64,000 bases of DNA from Poronia punctata (Eukaryota > Ascomycota > Sordariomycetes > Xylariales > Xylariaceae). Where the stretch lies: NCBI GenBank assembly GCA_022579005.1, contig MU401473.1, positions 124,001 to 188,000 on the forward strand, in the 5' to 3' direction. The notes beneath the pieces were generated by a model. The model searched no databases. It was given only the letters and a program-made list of their open reading frames with translations, and had not been told where the DNA came from. Numbering within the stretch: the first letter of the stretch is position 1; every line of letters begins with the position of its first letter. Made by a program: the position numbers and the translations under genes. Below are positions 35,140-46,382 of this stretch, piece by piece.

Positions 35140-36927
35140 ATGGCGAACCAAACTCCGGCCGTTGTCATGGACAAGTACGTTTGTCGACATCTTGTTTTGT
35201 GCCCTGCAAGTACCTATGATCGGGGACGAGCTATCGTCGTTACTAACTAACTATTATTTGTGGACTGTAGCGGAACGGGTTTCTCGAAGCTTGGTAAGTT
35301 GCTGACACAACGCCTTCGTTTCAACCCCGCGCCCCTTATTGCTCCTCTGTCAACGTCGGCGCATTGTCGTTCATCGGCAGCTTCACTCTGTGCTAACTTG
35401 CTGTTCTCACTGTAGGTTTCGCCGGAAACGACTCCCCTTCTTTCGTATTTCCTACCGCAATTGCGACGAAAGGTGCCACCGGCGGAAGCGGCGGTACCGG
35501 CTCCGGCCGACCCGCCGTTGCAAATAAGCCATCATTCCTCACTGGGGGTGCCGGCCCTACTGGCCACCTGTCGATGAAACGTGGAACCGAGGACTTGGAC
35601 TTTTTCATCGGTGACGAGGCGATAGCTGCTGCGAATGGCCCAGGTACGGACCGATGATGTGCCTATGTCCGATCGCTATAGAGGTCAGGAAGTTGACTTG
35701 TGGTCAGGTTATGGTCTCCATTATCCCATTCGGCACGGTCAGATCGAAAACTGGGTAGGTTGTTAAGTTAGCTGCCGACCCATGACCTGGTAGATGGGGC
35801 TGACGTGTTATGTGTGCATAGGACCACATGGAAAGGTTCTGGTCTAACTCCATTTTCAAATATCTACGAGTCGAACCCGAGGACCATCACTTCTTGTTGA
35901 CCGAACCAGTACGCGTCCCCTCTTTAGGCCGGCTGCAAGATTTCTACTAATACCTGGTAGCCCCTAAATCCGCCAGAGAACCGCGAGAACACGGCCGAAA
36001 TCTTTTTCGAGTCGTTCAACTGCGCAGGTCTTTACATCGCCGTTCAGGCTGTTCTTGCCCTCGCCGCCTCGTGGACATCAACAAAAGTGACGGACCGCTC
36101 CCTAACCGGTACCGTTATCGATTCCGGCGACGGTGTTACGCATGTCATCCCCGTTGCCGAGGGCTACGTTATCGGCTCCTCGATCAAGTCGATCCCGATT
36201 GCCGGCCGAGACCTTACCTACTTTGTGCAGGGTTTACTTCGCGATCGAGGCGAGCCCGACAGCTCTTTGAAGACGGCCCAAGAGATCAAGGAGGAACATT
36301 GCTACGTCTGCCCGGATATCGTCAAGGAATTTGCTCGATTCGACCGTGACCGTAGTCGGTTCCTTAAGCACGTCGTAACTCAGCCCGGCGGCCGCCAAGT
36401 CACCGTGGACGTAGGCTACGAACGTTTCCTCGCCCCCGAAATTTTCTTCAACCCCGAGATCTACTCTTCCGACTTCCTGACACCACTTCCCGTGGTTGTT
36501 GATGGCGTGATCCAATCCAGTCCGATCGACGTCCGACGAGGCCTTTACAAGAATATTGTGCTCTCAGGAGGCAGCACGCTATACAAGGACTTTGGCAGGA
36601 GGTTACAACGAGATATCAAGCACTTGGTGGACGCGCGTATCCGGCAGAGCGAGGTTCGCAGCGGTGGCACGGCAAAGAGTGGAGGGCTGGAAGTACAAGT
36701 AGTCACACATAAAAGACAACGACACGGGCCGTGGTTTGGAGGAAGTTTGCTGGGTCAGACGCCCGAATTCAAGTCATACTGCCATACAAAGGCCGAGGTA
36801 CGTACTTCCGAATCGCATCGGACTGCTGCTGAATCGAGAGACTGACCATTATATTCCTTAGTACCAAGAATACGGACCCGGTATCGTGCGGAGATTTGCT
36901 TTACTTGGTGGCCCTGGTAGTTCATAG
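35140..36927 (+). CDS. arp3: Actin-related protein 3 (Arp2/3 complex)
   Basis: Predicted 440 residues in seven exons: 35140-35174, 35271-35293, 35416-35643, 35708-35754, 35822-35908, 35961-36797 and 36862-36927. The start [23 protein letters not shown] is the Arp3 nucleotide-binding opening after splicing. It continues with [48 protein letters not shown] and [15 protein letters not shown], all conserved actin-fold loops. A Gly/Ser-rich insertion at about 40-65 fits Arp3. With Arp2 the protein forms the pseudo-dimer that nucleates branched actin filaments at sites of endocytosis and tip growth. The two very short leading exons are why its start is easily missed. Confidence 0.95.
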
Positions 36928-38335
36928 CGGGGGGATGCGTAGACGGCAGCTTATAATAGAAGGGCGATAAGACATGGGAGCGTACCATGTAATTATCCAG
37001 GTAGATTTCGGAAAAGGAGTTCGACATTTACGAAGGCGCTGATAACAGTCACCATACTTGATTCCAAACCTACCATGCTGGCTAAGTATTGTTCTGCATA
37101 AGCTCGGGCCGGACCGTTCATTGTAGCTTGCCGTATTTCCAACCTGCTTGGTCGTTCTTTTTCTTTTTTTCAAGGGAGGTAGCAAAGTCGACAGGACAGG
37201 GGACGAAGTACATTTTTTTATGAGGGAGTTAAGGTATTTAAATACGCAACAAGAAGAAAAGCCAATTTTTAAGTGACCATGAAGAGGAAGGGGGTTACAA
37301 CTGGCTGAGACAAGATGAGACGTGACGCGATATGAAGAGGTTGCTTCTTTTAAAGTAGTTTTAAAGTACCCAACCTTGCTAAATAAAGCAACATGCATGC
37401 ACGTTATTAAGATAAGCTACGCTACCCGGGTGTATGGGAAATCTGTCGAAAAATTTAAAGGCATGTCAGTCCGACACACGTGCTAGATAGAACTTGAGGT
37501 GTTTTGCCGTCAGGTAGATATGTAGCCGTTTCCAACTACCAAAGATTGCTTCTCTTGATTATTTACTTGTTACAGTCTTACAGATCACTGCAACACGGAA
37601 TACAAACTCGCTGTCAGATTAAGGATTGTGGTGCGTTTAATTTGCAGGCACTACAGAGGAGGGAGATGTGTGTAAGCCACGATGTGTAACACAAGCCGAT
37701 ATTGGGACTCTGTGTCGTACGCACTCCCTTACGGATTTTACCTACCAGTAGATGTACCTACTCGGAGGCTTTTCCCAATGACACCATCCTTACATGTACT
37801 GGCCCAGTAGTATGGGTCAACTTCTAAGTAAGTCGACATACAATTACTCAAACGGTACTAAGCTAGCCTCTTGGTAGACTTGCCTTTCCCCTTTGCGTTA
37901 GTCTAGTTCAAATCTGACATGACATAACCGGTGATAATTTTCTTCTTTCAGGCAGAAGAAGGCTGTGACTGTGGAGTTGGGAACTTTAAAGGGGGGGCTT
38001 TTGGTGAGAGAAGAGGAATGTCAGCGTCGGATTCATTTTGGCCAAATGACTTCCAAGGCAAACTGCTCGTACCTAACCTAACCTACCCTACCCTTTCTTC
38101 CTCGTCATCGAAGTTATGGGACTCACGACGCCCTCGCAAACCAACTTCACATAGCGCGCGCTCTTTGTACTATTTCCTCTCCTTTTTATAAATCCCTGTA
38201 TAAATCTTTTGGCATACCCTATCATAGATCCTTGGCAAGATTATCTTGGAGGTAGCTACTAGCCTGGTCTTTTTTTTTAATTAGAAAAGAAGAAGAAGCC
38301 TTTTCCTACGCGCTGTCACACATGTAGCTATTAAT
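36928..38335. other. Intergenic, 1.4 kb
   Basis: No gene recognised. CTACC/TAGGT words occur at 37730-37760 and 38070-38095. It should contain the arp3 3' region and the promoter of the glycosyltransferase gene. Confidence 0.5.
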
Positions 38336-39921
38336 ATGACTTTCGTTAGAAGCTTATTACTTGGATTTTTTATTCTGGTGAGTACAAGCTTTTTCAATTT
38401 TCTCCCAACATTTCACAAAACGCAAGCAAGCTCCCGTGGAAGTAATCATTGGACGGGTCTAACCGCATGTTCCGTTATCGCTTCCCCCCCCCCCCCCTCC
38501 CCTGCTTCCCCGGAACGGGAAACAGTCGCACGTGGTCAGGAAGGAAAGGAAGAACGTCGTGGTTGTTAATCGTAGTTGGTTTGGATGAATTACAGTACAT
38601 TCTACTTATCGGCTATATCCGACAAACGTGTTGGCGCGACCCGACATCCCCGTTTTTCCAATCGCGCAAGGCGCATACCTCGACGTACTCGACCCATCGC
38701 ATCCAGCAGGCCGTAGAATTCGCCGACCATGCCACGGTAGAGACCCTGTCGGCCTACCAGGCCAACAGGACGGACCCTCCCGAGCTATGCGTCGGTATCC
38801 CGTCGGTCAAGAGAGCCGGGGTCTCGTACCTGAAACTGACGCTCGGCTCTCTCCAACAGGGATTAAGCCCCGAGGAGAGGATGCGTCTCCGCTTCGTCGT
38901 CCTTCTCGCGCACGTGAATCAGACCGAACATCCGGACTTCAGGGAACCCTGGCTGGCCGGCATGGCGGACGAGCTCCCGTCTTACCAGGATGACGAGGAG
39001 AGATTGAAGCTGGCCAAGAAGATGGAGGCGAAGCGGACGCACGGCACCAAGTCCAAGTTCGACTATGCGATCGTCATGGAGGAGTGCAGGAAGTCCAGGG
39101 CGCCTTATATCCTAATGCTGGAAGATGACGTCGTCTTCCTCGACGGGTGGCTACATAGGACCATGGAAGCTCTGGCTACCGCGACCGCCTTATCCTGGGA
39201 AGCGGGATATACCACCTGTAAAACACACCCACCCCTTCCGTCCCTGTCTTTTACCTGAAATACCCGAATGGAAAATGCTAACTACTCACACCCCGAAAAA
39301 AAAACAGTCCTCTACCTCCGTCTCTTCTACTACGAAGGTCTTCTAGGCTGGAACTCGGAATCATGGCCCACCTACCTCGGCACCTCCCTCCTAATCACCT
39401 CCCTCGTCCTAAGCAGTCTCCATCTAACCCGACACTACGTACCCAAGACCCGGCCCTACCTCACCCGCTGGGTCATCGTCCTCGTCGGCGGGGTCTTCAT
39501 GCCCCTCCTCATAGCCCTATACTTCGCCGCGGGGCGCAACTGCGTGCTACCCCAACGCACGGGCGTCCACCGCATGGACAAATACGCCTGTTGCGGCCAG
39601 GGCCTCGTCTACCCGCGCACGACCGTGTCCGAGAATCTCCTGCCGTATTTCCTCAAACACAGATGGGCCGAGACGCCCACGGACAGTCTGATCGAGCAAT
39701 ATGCCGACGAGACGGGCGCCTTGCGCTGGGCCCTGACGCCCGTCGTCATGCAACATGTTGGTGGACAGAGCAGTCATAGCGGGTCGAGGGGGGGCAGATA
39801 TGGGCCCAAGAGGATTTGGAATTTCGGGTTCGAGGCGAATGAGGCGACTAGGTTGGCGCTTGAACATTCCGAGGTGAATAGTAGGACGATAGATGATTTG
39901 GATACGAGGATTTTGACGTGA
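38336..39921 (+). CDS. PGAP4-like Golgi glycosyltransferase (GPI-anchor side-chain type)
   Basis: Predicted 425 residues in three exons: 38336-38377, 38596-39217 and 39308-39921, with introns of 218 and 90 nt. Splicing of exon 1 onto exon 2 yields one clean N-terminal signal anchor (about 5-22). The GT-A half follows, with a DxD-type motif in YILMLEDDVVFLDGW (about 195-210). Just after it, two further hydrophobic segments interrupt the catalytic domain (LLITSLVLSSLHL and WVIVLVGGVFMPLLIALYF, about 242-295). The domain then resumes with TPVVMQHVGGQSS. A transmembrane hairpin inside the GT-A fold is the unusual architecture known from PGAP4, which adds GalNAc to GPI anchors. The sugar and acceptor in fungi are inference. 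Confidence 0.75.
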
Positions 39922-42900
39922 TAAGGGGGGGGGGGGATATGTAGGATAGGATAAGATATATAAGGAGGGGATTTGGATTTATGATTATATAATGTAATAT
40001 AGCAATGTATATAGGTAAAGTAAATACCTTTTGGATATCAACTCAGGTAACCACCTACCTACATGGACAAATTTACGAATACCCGTTTAAATGGTACTTA
40101 TATATCCTCCCCAGTTTCCGTAGATGATAAGCCGCCCGCCCGCATCACAAGGCTAACATAGGTACACGACAAAAAATTGCACATGACTCGTTGCTCGCCG
40201 TGTGATCAAGTTTGGGTTTGATGACGGATATGTAGGTAGCTTAGGTAATTACCTAGGTATATAGGGCTGACCTGATATGTGCTGCCAAGGACCGAGGTGC
40301 GAGTACATAAAGTAATTACCATACATGTAAAAGTTTATTTTAACCTTAATTTTTAGCTTTGCCTTTTATCCAGGAAAACACGCTGCGTAGCTCAAGTTCT
40401 CCTATACGGTACGGTACTTGTACTCGTACATACATCCATATTACTAACCTAGTTAGAGGCTCTTTCTCATATTTTACTTCCTTTTCCATCTGGTTCTTGC
40501 GTTTGCCATTGCCATTGCCATTGCCATTGCCTCTAGTATTTGACCAATCTAATATAGAAAGCAAGTAGAGGGCTTTGTTTTCTTCTACTACCTACTTTAC
40601 CTAGTACCTGCCTACCTTGCACATACCTACCTACACAAACTATCTCTGATAAACTTAAACCAAATCCTCGACACAATAAATAAGAGGGTGAAGCAGGAAG
40701 TTCATCTTTTTTTGTGTGCCTGTCTTATATACTTTACCTACCGCACCGCCTGTCCCCGGAAAGCTGATTACCCAAACCCTGTGTACCATCCCGTCACCAC
40801 AAACCATTTCCTCTCCTCTCGTCTCCTCTCCTCTCCTCGAGATAAACACGAAGCAAACAGAACGGTCGACAGAGACAAAAGTTCTATTCCAAATCTCTAG
40901 GTTAACCTAGTAAATGTGACAATACCTAGATACCAATTCGTCAAATGACAAGTCAAGATTCAAATAATCCTGGGATTTGTTTCAGCTCCTCCCCCCCCCC
41001 CCTTTTTTTTCTTTTCTGCCTAAAATCTTAATACCCCCCATTCACACCTTCCCATGCACAGTTTTAATAATTGTAGATCATCTCCTGGCTCCATCTACCC
41101 GATTATCTTTTTTTACCGCGCCTTATCTTTCTCTCCAGCAGCTGCGTGGGTTTTCCTCGTTTGTTTTTGCCATGTGGCTCGGAATTAGACTAGATTACGG
41201 TCATGGATACGGCACTACCGAGACGACTTGCCGGGTACCTAGTACCGCTGATGCAACATTGGTCCCTTTTTAAAGCAAAAATTTTATTGTTAACATAGTT
41301 AATAAACTAATAAAGTTTTGTTATATTTATGTTTTGAAACTGTATGAACTTCGTAGGTAGAATAGGTGTTGGTCTAAAACGAACCTCGATTCATCACCTC
41401 CAAGTCTCCAGCCAGAGAGTAAAAACGATTGTAAGTCATAAGCGCAAAAACATACCTCGATCCGGCTTCAGCTGGGACATATTCAACGGTCTAGACTCCA
41501 GATGGTGTCATCATAGCTTGGAAAATAAATGATAGATCTCGCTTCGTAGACTTGCTCAAGTTTACGTGCATAGGGCGACAAGGATACGAATAACACTAAT
41601 GTAGGTAGGCAAGCAGGGCAGGAAATAAAGTAAAGGATCATGATCATGATATGTCCATGCCGACCTGTGGGAATCACACCACTTTTGTTCGACATATATA
41701 CTTTACCTACCTGGACTTACCTAGACGTCATACATAGTCACCGATACTACTCGTAGTCGAATCCAAAGCGATCTTCACAACATGATATAAAACCAACTTA
41801 CCCTCTCCCACATTCCCCCCTTGGTATTTCCCCGGTCTTTATCTTCGTTACTGTACCATAAATAATCCGTCATGTGATGTCCGAAGATAAGCGAACACGC
41901 TTGCTTCGTGGGTTTGCTTGCGTGCTTGAGGTATACCTACATATGTCAGTAGTTTGCTAGGTATATCAAATACCGGGGTGTAAGGAGCGGGCCGAAGTGC
42001 CGCTAACCCGCCGGAACAACAACCGCCACGAGCCTCTGGCCCCGCCACCGCCCAAACCTAACCTTGTTCCATCTCGATTTCGTTGTTTGCGATGAGAGTC
42101 CTACTGTCCCCGTACGCGTGGTGGTTAAGGAAATACATGATCATCGTCCTGCGTAAAGCCAAGCAATTGCTATACAGAACACCAATAATTAACTGAATAC
42201 TAACACACCAAGAGAAAGCGAAAAATAGCTCCGCGAGCAAAGATGAGTTGATGATGACATTGGACAATGACAGAGGCCCGGCATCCCGTTCCAATTGGGT
42301 CGGAAAGATCCGACAAGGGTGCCATGCAATACCTAGCAATAGATATAGATACGGCGGTAAGAAGGTACGGTAAGTGTGTGAGTGTCAGTCTTGGCTGGAA
42401 AGCCGAGAACCGTCCATGACGATATAATATAAAACTCCTGACACTGCAACGCTCCCGATGCGACACGCCTTACTTTTCCATGGCGCCAAGTCCGTTATAT
42501 GGGTCCCGGAAACCCGGATCGATAAGTCCAAAACGTTCATCTACTACCTTTAGCATCTATAAGTGGTATATATCCGACATGTGTATGTACACGTACGTGC
42601 CATAGAAGGCGAGGACTGAGGAGGACTTGGATCAAATGTATCTTCACATAGACATAACATCGTGTTGGCTCGGTAGACGAATAGATGAGGTAGAACCGTA
42701 GAAATCTTACCAAGGAGGGTTGAACTGAATGGCTGAGGCGCTGCCAATCCAGTCTAATCCAATCGAAGGTCCCCGGTGCCTTGCAGCTCCGGACCTTGGC
42801 GCGTCTTACCCCCCTTGCGGATGCAATTCAGCAGTCCATCGCCTAGGTTAACCTAGTCCATCCATTGCTCCAAGAGATGAAAAAATACGCTTGCCTTGAT

Positions 42901-43292
42901 AACCCGGTTTTCTTGCCGAATTTAGGAGACAAACTTTGTTTTAAGATCAGAGTAGGCTGACCTAATTCTCCTTCGTCCCTTTTCTCGAATAATACACACC
43001 TGATCCTCATTTAGCCGAATCTGACCCAAGGCCGGTGGACGGCAGCGAAAAAACACCATGCCATGCCATGGATATCCAGCGCAGGATTGAAAAGGGAAAG
43101 GGAGAAAATCGTGCCTACTCTAGTCGCTCATGCCTCCTGCTGATGTAGGTAGTTTTGCTCCGCAGCATGTAGAGTATATTCGTCAAGAGTAAAAGGTCTC
43201 CCATTTCCCTTTTCTCTTTTTCTTTTTTGTTTCCTCGGCCTGTGCTGTTCTGCTTCCAGTATAATCCGGTATAACATAACCAGCAGAGTGAA
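39922..43292. other. Gene-poor intergenic region, 3.4 kb
   Basis: No convincing gene on either strand. It is rich in CTACCTA/TAGGTA words (40050-40070, 40240-40265, 40590-40640, 41700-41730), has a GCCATT hexanucleotide repeat at 40504-40531 and a C10-T8 homopolymer pair near 40989-41010. Confidence 0.5.
40504..40531. repeat. Hexanucleotide microsatellite (GCCATT)n
   Basis: Over four tandem copies of GCCATT in non-coding DNA. Confidence 0.8.
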
Positions 43293-44902
43293 ATGCATTG
43301 GGGCACAGCATTACCTCTAGGCCTCTTGGTCTCGGGCACCTGGGCGAGTGGTCTAGCCTTTTCCAACAGCACCCTAGCCAAATGTCTTCGCGACGCCGGC
43401 ACGATCTACTCAACCCCGGACTTGAAGAACTGGACGACTTTCAACTCGCCCTTCAATGAGCGCCTCGTGTTCGAACCCGCCGCCATTGCCGTCCCCGAGA
43501 CAGCCGAACAGGCCCAGAAGGCGCTGCTGTGCGGTCGCCAGGAGAACCTCAAGGTGACTCCCAAGTCCGGAGGTCACTCGTACGCTTCACTCGGCTTTGG
43601 AGGTGAGGATGGCCATCTCGTCATCCAGCTCGACCGCATGAACGCCGTTAGCGTCGACGAAGAGACCAATATTGCCACTGTCGAGGCTGGAACTAGGCTG
43701 GGTCATCTTGCGCTGGAGCTGTATGATCAAGGAAAGCGCGCTATTTCTCACGGCACATGCCCTGGGTAAGAATGCGCCCATTTCCCCTTTACTCGCGCAC
43801 CAGCAAGTTTGAAACCCAGAGCTAACGAGTCCACAGTGTCGGTGTATCTGGCCATGTCCTGCACGGTGGCTTCGGCATGAACTCGCACACTCACGGTCTA
43901 GCCCTGGATTGGGTCGTCGGTATAACCGTCCTCCTTGCGGATGGCACCATCGTCGAGACCTCTGCTACAGAAGAGCCAGACTTGTTCTGGGCTATGCTGG
44001 GCGCTGGCTCCAACTTTGGCATTGCCCTGTCCTACAAGTTCAAGACGTATGAGGCGCCCGAAGAAGTGACCGTTTACTCCGCTAGACTGCCCTGGAACAA
44101 GACCACGGCTGCCGGTGGCCTCGAGATTCTGGAAGACTGGGCTAGGAATACCATGCCTGAGAGCCTCAATATGCGACTGGCTGGTGGCAACCGACAGGCT
44201 AACGTGGAGGGTGCTTTTATCGGCGACCACAAGGGTCTCGTCGAGGCGTTAGAGCCCCTTTTGAATGCCACTGGAGGCACCCTCACCTCCAATCAGACTT
44301 TGACTTGGGTCAAGGCTCTGGAGCACTATGCTTACACCGATCTTGAACAGACTTATCCCTACGACGTGGTAAGTTCAACTCATGTATCCTCATGCCCAGG
44401 ACATCCCTGCTAACAAAAGGTTGTAAAATAGCACGAGACGTTCTACTCCAAGAGTCTTGCACTCACTGGGTTGAGCGGACAAGCGGCCGAAGACTTCGCC
44501 GACTACTGGTTCAACAACGCCACCAAGGTAAGCCGCATCTGGTGGTTCCAGCTCGACCTTCAGGGTGGAAAGAACTCGTTCACGGAGAATGAGGATACGT
44601 CCGCGACGTCGTACGCCCATCGCGATAAGCTGTATCTCTTGCAACTGTACGACCGCGTCTTCTTTGGCGACTACCCCGAAGACGGGTTTGACTTCCTTGA
44701 CGACTGGGTGACGACCACTACAAGCTCACTCTCGGCCGACGACTGGGGCATGTACATCAACTATGCCGATGCTCGCCTCGACCGCGATACAGCCCAACAG
44801 GTCTACTGGGGCAATAGCCTTGCCAAGCTCCAGACTCTCAAGGCCCAGTACGATCCCGAGGAGCTCTTCTACTACCCCATCGGCATCGCGCCGGCCGCTT
44901 GA
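43293..44902 (+). CDS. Secreted FAD-linked oxidase, AA7 type (oligosaccharide/berberine-bridge family)
   Basis: Predicted 491 residues in three exons: 43293-43765, 43837-44368 and 44432-44902, with introns of 71 and 63 nt. A signal peptide occupies about residues 1-20. The FAD domain carries both covalent attachment residues: the histidine in PKSGGHSYASLGF (about 100) and the cysteine in HGTCPGVGVSGHVLHGGFG (about 156), the bicovalent arrangement typical of glucooligosaccharide oxidases. The BBE-type C-terminus ends with the flavin-contacting YYP motif. Such enzymes oxidise C1 of sugars or sugar oligomers extracellularly and release hydrogen peroxide. The exact substrate, which could also be a secondary metabolite, cannot be told. 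Several N-x-S/T sites support secretion. Confidence 0.88.
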
Positions 44903-46382
44903 AATAGGAACAGCGCTGTCCTTGTGCACGAGAACTACGTAACATTAGAATATACAGAGCAGAGGAATAAAATTAATAAAATATGTGATTACCATGACTA
45001 GAATGGGGCTTGTGAGCTCGAACACTTATGCGGTCGACAATATGTTTTCCTGAGCATTGACATAGAAAAATGTCAATCAGAGCTAACATCGAAGGCATCG
45101 GGCTCGAGGCTGAGGAGGTATGTGAGGATGTAGCAAGCTGGAAAAGGAAGAGGAGACCACCTTTAGATACATTTCCAATTTGTGGAAAGCGATAAAAACT
45201 GGTATGCTCCCGGCATGCCAAGATAGGACAAATCGAGGCTGTGAAGCCTTGGGTGTCGACTTAAGTGGTCATCATAAGAGAACTGTGGCAAAAATGCCCC
45301 ATTACCAACTTCTTATACAAGTAGAGTACAGCACCTACCTTATATCATCGTATGCAGTTTCCAAAACCCAATAGGTAATTCGAACAACTTGCCACTTTAC
45401 AAACTTGCATTTGGCAGTAAGGGTTGGTACTGCCTAAAGCGCACATCTGCTGTGTGCTGGTGCTTTCCCCCTGTGTCTTTGGTATGCACTTTATGCTGGT
45501 AGTTACCTCCCATTGTAACTGCTAGTTAAGGTAGGTACGGTCTATGCTTTGAGATATTACCTTCTGATTTGCAGCTGGGTACCTAGTTGCCTACCTTAGC
45601 AACAAACGTTTCTATATTCATTCTAACAAAGGACTGGGCACACCGTGACCTACCTAGACAATGCAATCATGCCCTGTTTAAGGTACATGTAGGTAGGGCC
45701 TTGAAAGACGGGCGCCCTGGAGAATTTTTAGACTCCTTACTGAACAGGACATCTTGAAAAGTCGAGTACAAACCATCCTTAAGCAGCAACAGGACAAAGG
45801 TGAGCTGTGACCGCAAGGGATCAGGGCGGGACATGACGCAAATTCAAGGATATAACACAACATTTAGGGCGTTGAGAGACGCAATATTCAGGTACGAACA
45901 GAATTGCAATTAATACTGCTTAATAAAACATCAGTAGTATTTTGAGCTACGTATAGCGGATATCGGTGTGGCAAAGAAAAAGACACAGATGGTCATCCAA
46001 CACCGGCCCAACCACTTTTCAGTTTTCGTGTCGTCTACGAACGGCCACGTTCTTCATCCTTTTAAAAAGGTCTGATGCTACCTCATGTGATTCTCATTGT
46101 TATTCAGAGGTTCAGAGGAATTAGCGTCGGCTCAGAGACAAGAAGTGGCAAAACGACAAGGAAACAGATAGAATAGCCAACCCGGTCGGGACAACGCCAG
46201 GTGCCGACTTGCAAAGAGGTATACGGACACAAAAAACATTACAAAGACAACAATATACACAGAGAAAAGAACACGATCATAGTTGACTCCAGGCTTGGCT
46301 GGGACTACCCTCGAACAACACCATCTTTCATTTTCCAGGCCAACACAACGCAACCCAACGCAGCCGCAGATCAATGCGGACT
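44903..46382. other. Convergent intergenic region, 1.5 kb
   Basis: No gene seen. TACCTA/TAGGTA words are frequent at 45520-45610 and 45640-45700. Confidence 0.5.

Noticed and set aside
41743..41770. tRNA B-box-like sequence (TAGTCGAATCC)
   Set aside because: No matching A box or cloverleaf can be built around it; no tRNA gene could be supported anywhere in the window.
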